From an uncultured Prevotellaceae bacterium (GTDB lineage Bacteria; Bacteroidota; Bacteroidia; Bacteroidales; Bacteroidaceae), in contig ONJJ01000030.1 of NCBI GenBank assembly GCA_900318115.1, positions 1 to 41,944 on the forward strand: a DNA stretch of 41,944 bases. Direction: 5' to 3'. The notes beneath the pieces were generated by a model. The model was not told the origin of the DNA and did not search any database. It was given only the letters and a program-made list of their open reading frames with translations. The position numbers and the translations under genes are program-made. Below, in pieces: positions 37,898 to 41,944 of this stretch (positions are counted from its first letter, which is position 1; each line of letters starts with the position of its first letter).

Positions 37898-40771
37898 CTA
37901 TAAGTATGATAAATAGAGATAGTTCGTTTGGGCAGGATACTCGGCAGCAAGGGTATCAATCTGATTGACTGTTGGCATGATGCCTAACTCTTGGCGCCAT
38001 TTGCGAACAGTAAGTCCAGCCCGCTCCATCTTCATGTCTGCTTCGAGGCCAAGAGCACGAGCAATCTGGAAGTCGGAGAAGCCATAGGTCTTTGCTTCAA
38101 GCAACAACGTGGAGAACTCCGGGGCTTCGATGGCTTCAAGAAATTCAGAATACTCTGAGCCAGAATAGTATTCCGCTAACCAAGAGAACTCTTTCAGCCT
38201 CTCATTGACCAGCATGATGTGCCTGAGCTTCTCAAGAAACCAACAGTCTATCTTCGTCAGTTCATGAATCTGTTTTACGGAATAGCCCATCGCCATGGCC
38301 TTAGCGACTGCAAAAACACGGATGTCTGTGGCATGCCTGAGAGCTTCGATGACGTTCGGGATCTTAATCTCATGGTTATCGACAAAGCCATGCATGCCCT
38401 GTCCAATCATGCGCAAGCCCTTTTGGATGGCCTCCTCGAATGTGCGGCCGATGGCCATCACCTCACCTACGCTCTTCATGCTTGAACCCAGTTCGTGGTT
38501 CACACCGTGGAACTTCGAGAGGTCCCAACGCGGAATCTTACAGACGACATAGTCGAGGGCAGGTTCAAAGAAGGCGCTGGTGGTCCTGGTGACGGAGTTC
38601 TTCAGTTCGAAAAGTCCGTAACCCAGTCCGAGCTTGGCAGCGACGAAGGCCAAGGGATAGCCCGTTGCCTTTGATGCCAAAGCAGACGAGCGACTCAGGC
38701 GAGCATTGACTTCGATGACACGATAGTCCTCGGAAACAGGGTCAAGAGCGTACTGCACGTTACATTCACCTACGATGCCGATATGTCGGATTATCTTGAT
38801 GGCAAGGGCACGAAGTTTGTGGTACTCACTGTTCGAGAGCGTCTGCGATGGAGCCACAACGATGCTCTCGCCCGTATGGATGCCGAGAGGGTCGAAGTTC
38901 TCCATGTTGCAGACGGTGATGCAGTTGTCGTACCTGTCGCGCACCACTTCATATTCAATCTCTTTCCATCCTTTCAGCGACTTCTCTACTAACACTTGAG
39001 GAGAGAAGGCGAAAGCTTCCTCTGCCTGGGTCAGCAGTTCCTCATCGTTGTCACAGAAGCCCGAGCCAAGGCCACCGAGGGCATAGGCTGCACGAAGGAT
39101 GACGGGGAAGCCCAGTCCGTGAGCGGCCTTCTGTACTTCCTCAATGGTATTGCAAGCTTCGCTCTTGATGGTCTTCACGCCGATCTCGTCAAGACGCTTG
39201 ACAAAGAGGTCTCGGTCTTCGGTATCGATGATTGCCTGAACGGGCGTGCCAAGGACTTTGACACCATATTTCTCGAATACACCTTTCTTGTAAAGCTCCA
39301 CGCCGCAGTTCAAAGCTGTCTGTCCGCCGAAACTCAGCAGGATGCCGTCCGGCCGCTCCTTCTCTATGACATGCTCCACGAAATCAGGCGTGACAGGCTG
39401 AAAATAGATAGTGTCCGCCACGTCCTTCGAAGTTTGGACAGTTGCAATGTTAGGATTGATGAGCACCGACCTGACACCTTCCTCTCTCAAGGCTTTCAGA
39501 GCCTGAGCACCGCTGTAGTCAAACTCTCCCGCCTGACCGATCTTGAGAGCACCGGAGCCAAGAAGGAGGACTTTATTGAGGTTTTGAGGTTTTGGTTTTT
39601 TGAGGTTTTTAGGTGAATATACCTTATAACCCGGAAGCGAAGCGATCTCATAACCTGGAACTTGACGGACAAACTCATCAAACATCCACTCCGTATCTGT
39701 CGGTCCTGAACAGGCTTCGGGATGGAACTGTGCAGAGAACCATGGCATTGTCTTGTGGCGGATGCCTTCGTTGGAGCCATCATTCATGTTGACGAAGAGA
39801 GGTTCCCAGTCGGCAGGCAACGTCGAAGCATCGACGGCATAGCCATGATTCTGGCTCGTGATGAAGCAACGGGTGGTGCCTAAAAGCTGCACCGGCTGGT
39901 TATGACTGCGATGACCATACTTCAGCTTGTATGTCTTTGCACCTGCAGCCCTTGCCAAGAGTTGGTTGCCGAGACAGATGCCCATGAGGGGCCGCACATT
40001 CGGATTGTTGAGGAAGGTGCGGATGTGCTCCACGGTCTTATTGCATTGCTCAGGGTCGCCAGGGCCATTCGCCAGGAACAATCCATCGAAGTCAAGCTGG
40101 TTGAAGTCATAGTCCCACGGAACCCTGATGACTTCAACGCCTCTATTCACCAAGCTACGGATGATGTTTGCCTTTACACCACAGTCAACAAGAACGACTC
40201 TTGGAAATGAAGAATGAAGAGTGAATAATGAAGAAATTGCTGCCGCCGTAGGGTCTGGCTTGTACGTGATGACCTCCTTGCAGCTCACTTGCTCCACCCA
40301 ATTGATGCTACCATAGTCAGAGTGTTCTGAATAATCAGAGTTCTCAGAGATGATGATACGACCTCGCATCACGCCAGACTCCCTGAGCCGTTGGGTGAGC
40401 CTTCGCGTGTCGATGCCCGTAATGGCAGGAATCTTTTCCCGCTTTAGCCATTCGGCAAGCGACTCCTTGGCATTCCAATGGCTGTACTTCTCGCTGTAAT
40501 CTGCCACAACGAGGCCCTTGACGTGAATCCGCTCGCTTTCCATGAACTTAGGCAAAGGCTCGCCTCCTGTTTCAGGCACGCCATAGTTTCCTATCAAAGG
40601 ATAAGTTGTCACAAGTATCTGGCCTGCATAGCTCGGGTCGGTGAGGCTTTCTGGATAGCCTGTCATTGCCGTGTTGAACACCACTTCGCCCACGGCATTT
40701 GCTTCGTAACCAAACGACCAGCCGCAGAACTCTGTGCCGTCATCAAGTATCAGTCTCGCTTCTTGCTTCAT
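37898..40771 (-). CDS. carAB: Carbamoyl-phosphate synthase: CarA fused to the N-terminal half of CarB, 957 aa
   Basis: Residues 1-371 are CarA, the glutaminase subunit: PLMGICLGNQLLARAAG (Cys266) and a late FHPEACSGP (His350, Glu352). A simple-repeat linker (about 385-398) leads straight into CarB: VLLLGSGALKIGQAGEFDYSG, GGQTALNCGVELY, PVILRAAYALGGLGSGF, IEYEVVRDRYDN, GIHTGESIVVAPSQTLS, IEVNARLSRSSALASKATGY. CarB stops at IDTLAAEYPAQTNYLYLSY, the junction before its second synthetase half, so the carbamate-phosphorylating half and the allosteric domain are absent. Two in-frame simple-repeat insertions occur in CarA (about 142-155, 173-190). Overlaps asnB by four bases (ATGA). Confidence 0.95.
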   Translation of the reverse strand: MKQEARLILDDGTEFCGWSFGYEANAVGEVVFNTAMTGYPESLTDPSYAGQILVTTYPLIGNYGVPETGGEPLPKFMESERIHVKGLVVADYSEKYSHWNAKESLAEWLKREKIPAITGIDTRRLTQRLRESGVMRGRIIISENSDYSEHSDYGSINWVEQVSCKEVITYKPDPTAAAISSLFTLHSSFPRVVLVDCGVKANIIRSLVNRGVEVIRVPWDYDFNQLDFDGLFLANGPGDPEQCNKTVEHIRTFLNNPNVRPLMGICLGNQLLARAAGAKTYKLKYGHRSHNQPVQLLGTTRCFITSQNHGYAVDASTLPADWEPLFVNMNDGSNEGIRHKTMPWFSAQFHPEACSGPTDTEWMFDEFVRQVPGYEIASLPGYKVYSPKNLKKPKPQNLNKVLLLGSGALKIGQAGEFDYSGAQALKALREEGVRSVLINPNIATVQTSKDVADTIYFQPVTPDFVEHVIEKERPDGILLSFGGQTALNCGVELYKKGVFEKYGVKVLGTPVQAIIDTEDRDLFVKRLDEIGVKTIKSEACNTIEEVQKAAHGLGFPVILRAAYALGGLGSGFCDNDEELLTQAEEAFAFSPQVLVEKSLKGWKEIEYEVVRDRYDNCITVCNMENFDPLGIHTGESIVVAPSQTLSNSEYHKLRALAIKIIRHIGIVGECNVQYALDPVSEDYRVIEVNARLSRSSALASKATGYPLAFVAAKLGLGYGLFELKNSVTRTTSAFFEPALDYVVCKIPRWDLSKFHGVNHELGSSMKSVGEVMAIGRTFEEAIQKGLRMIGQGMHGFVDNHEIKIPNVIEALRHATDIRVFAVAKAMAMGYSVKQIHELTKIDCWFLEKLRHIMLVNERLKEFSWLAEYYSGSEYSEFLEAIEAPEFSTLLLEAKTYGFSDFQIARALGLEADMKMERAGLTVRKWRQELGIMPTVNQIDTLAAEYPAQTNYLYLSYL
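39578..39619. repeat. Simple repeat forming the CarA-CarB linker
   Basis: The DNA joining the carA and carB parts is a run of gaggttttgaggttttggtt-like units, ending gaggtttttaggtgaa. This style of repeat is typical of spacers between genes in these bacteria. Here it is translated in frame as SPKNLKKPKPQNLNK. Confidence 0.75.
40202..40348. repeat. Simple-repeat insertions within the CarA coding part
   Basis: At 40202-40255 a run of gaagaatgaagagtgaataa units encodes ISSLFTLHSSFP. At 40307-40348 tcagagtgttctgaataatc-like units encode SENSDYSEHSDY. A related tcagaatactctgagccag stretch lies at 38143-38175 in the carB part (YSGSEYSEF). All are in frame and look like spacer DNA captured in the gene. 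Confidence 0.65.
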
Positions 40772-41944
40772 CTTATAGTCAAATTGTAAATTGTCAAATT
40801 GCTAAATCCATCCCATTCAAGGGCGATGGCTGTCGAGCACGCCACGCTTGCCTCTTGGTTTACGCTTCGCGCAGCAGACTCGCTTGGGAAATGCTCGGCG
40901 AAGATGCTGCGATAGTAGTACTCCTCCTTGTTGAGCGGCGGATTGATGGGGAAACGTTCTGCCGCATGTGCCATCTGTTCGTCGCTGACAGCTTCGGAGG
41001 TAATCTTCTTCAATGTGTCAATCCATGAATAGCCCACGCCGTCGCTGAACTGCTCCTTCTGCCGCCAAGCAATCTCTGCCGGCAACATATCGGCAAAGGC
41101 TTCGCGGACTATTTTCTTCTCAATCGTTGAGCCAGGGCACATCTTTGCATCGGGATTTGTACGCATGGCCACGTCGAGGAATTCCTTGTCGAGGAAAGGC
41201 ACACGTCCCTCTACGCCCCAGGCCGATAGGCTCTTGTTGGCACGGAGACAGTCGTAGTAGTGAAGCTTGCTGAGCTTGCGGACGGTCTCCTCGTGGAATG
41301 CCTTTGCGCTCGGTGCTTTGTGGAAATAGAGATAGCCGCCAAACACCTCGTCTGCTCCTTCGCCACTGAGCACCATCTTGATGCCCATCGATTTGATGAC
41401 ACGGGCAAGGAGATACATCGGAGTGGAAGCACGGACAGTCGTCACGTCGTATGTCTCGATGAAGTAGATGACATCGCGTATGGCATCAAGCCCCTCCTGT
41501 ATGGTGTAGTTGATTTCGTGATGTACGGTGCCGATATGGTCGGCCACCAGCTTTGCTTTTGCCAAGTCGGGAGCCCCCTTCAAGCCTACCGCGAAGGAAT
41601 GCAGACGAGGCCAATAGGCGCGTGTCTGCGAGTTGTCCTCTATGCGATGCTCGCTGAACTTCTCGGCAATAGCAGAGATGACAGAAGAGTCAAGTCCGCC
41701 GCTGAGCAGTACGCCATAGGGAACGTCGGACATCAACTGACGCCTCACCGAATCCTTGAGAGCATCACGAATAGCGTCGACGCTTGCTTCGTTATTCTTC
41801 ACAGCATCATATTCAAACCAGTCACGATGGTAGTAGCGTTTCATACCAGGCTCTTTGCTCCAATAGTAATGCCCTGGCAGGAAGGGTTCGTATCGCTCAC
41901 ATTGACCTTCGAGTGCCTTCAGTTCGGAGGCAACATACACGGTG
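40768..41944 (-). CDS. asnB: Asparagine synthetase B, glutamine-hydrolysing (C-terminal part; N-terminus beyond the right edge)
   Basis: Makes asparagine from aspartate, ATP and glutamine. This part holds the ATP-pyrophosphatase loop SGGLDSSVISAIAEKF and the conserved EGADEVFGGYLYFHKAP and WGVEGRVPFLDKEFLD. The glutaminase N-terminus (MCGI-type) lies outside the window; the frame is open to the edge, where a GTG at 41940 is not the true start. The extreme C-terminus (FSNLTIYNLTIR) is encoded by the A/T-rich repeat at 40770-40803. Directly upstream of and overlapping the carAB fusion, as expected for a glutamine-dependent amidotransferase operon. Confidence 0.93.
   Translation of the reverse strand, partial: TVYVASELKALEGQCERYEPFLPGHYYWSKEPGMKRYYHRDWFEYDAVKNNEASVDAIRDALKDSVRRQLMSDVPYGVLLSGGLDSSVISAIAEKFSEHRIEDNSQTRAYWPRLHSFAVGLKGAPDLAKAKLVADHIGTVHHEINYTIQEGLDAIRDVIYFIETYDVTTVRASTPMYLLARVIKSMGIKMVLSGEGADEVFGGYLYFHKAPSAKAFHEETVRKLSKLHYYDCLRANKSLSAWGVEGRVPFLDKEFLDVAMRTNPDAKMCPGSTIEKKIVREAFADMLPAEIAWRQKEQFSDGVGYSWIDTLKKITSEAVSDEQMAHAAERFPINPPLNKEEYYYRSIFAEHFPSESAARSVNQEASVACSTAIALEWDGFSNLTIYNLTIR
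40770..40803. repeat. A/T-rich simple repeat spanning the asnB end and carAB start
   Basis: Plus strand ttatagtcaaattgtaaatt, then gtcaaattgctaaa: drifting copies of a caaattgt unit, of the same kind as the gldL/gldM spacer (32930-32986). It forms the last codons of asnB and runs up to the carAB start. Confidence 0.7.

Overview
The window looks like a chromosome segment of a Bacteroidales bacterium, most likely Prevotella or a close relative. Evidence: a contiguous type IX secretion operon (porP/sprF, gldK, gldL, gldM, gldN/porN); many secreted proteins and lipoproteins including BspA-type leucine-rich repeat, FAS1-like and DUF3244 proteins; the Bacteroidetes promoter form (TTTG or TTG, 19-22 bases, TAnnTTTG) ahead of several genes; and the gltX-waaA pairing. 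No rRNA, tRNA, CRISPR array, insertion sequence or phage gene was seen.

Layout. (1) 1-4.63 kb, minus strand, visibly A+T-rich: DUF3244 protein, GT14-like and GT4 glycosyltransferases, an unusual repeat protein with no signal peptide, a membrane-anchored protein and the start of another secreted protein that leaves the window. (2) 4.86-6.55 kb: a TPR-transmembrane-HTH regulator, separated from region 1 by a promoter and three copies of CTATGGAAA. (3) 6.58-7.3 kb: a decayed ATPase/DUF4143 gene. (4) 7.5-14.8 kb: accessory surface and lipoprotein genes, with gene remnants and tandem repeats. (5) 14.8-25.25 kb, minus strand: fucosyltransferase-like enzyme, M16 peptidase, glycerophosphodiesterase, rhodanese-metallo-beta-lactamase fusion, polysaccharide flippase, waaA and gltX; this looks like one transcription direction from a gltX promoter. 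(6) 25.36-27.5 kb, plus strand: a 7TM-HD (PgpH-like) protein sharing a symmetric divergent promoter region with gltX. (7) 27.48-36.67 kb, minus strand: porP-gldK-gldL-gldM-gldN-outer membrane protein-priA. (8) 36.8-37.76 kb, plus strand: PduO-type cobalamin adenosyltransferase and a small DUF2795-like protein, closed by a strong terminator. (9) 37.9-41.94 kb, minus strand: asnB (runs off the right edge) overlapping a fused carA-carB gene that carries only the first half of carB.

Two themes deserve attention. First, G/C-rich palindromic repeats and A/T-rich simple repeats of the kind found between genes here also occur, in frame, inside coding genes (fucosyltransferase-like gene, flippase, priA, carAB, asnB tail). 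They add Pro/Gly/Ser-rich segments to conserved proteins, and one appears to form the CarA-CarB linker. Second, the left-end locus resembles Bacteroidales peptide/glycosylation clusters: two glycosyltransferases beside a leader-like, Ser/Asn/Gly repeat protein, under what looks like a dedicated membrane-spanning regulator. Function there is inferred, not shown.
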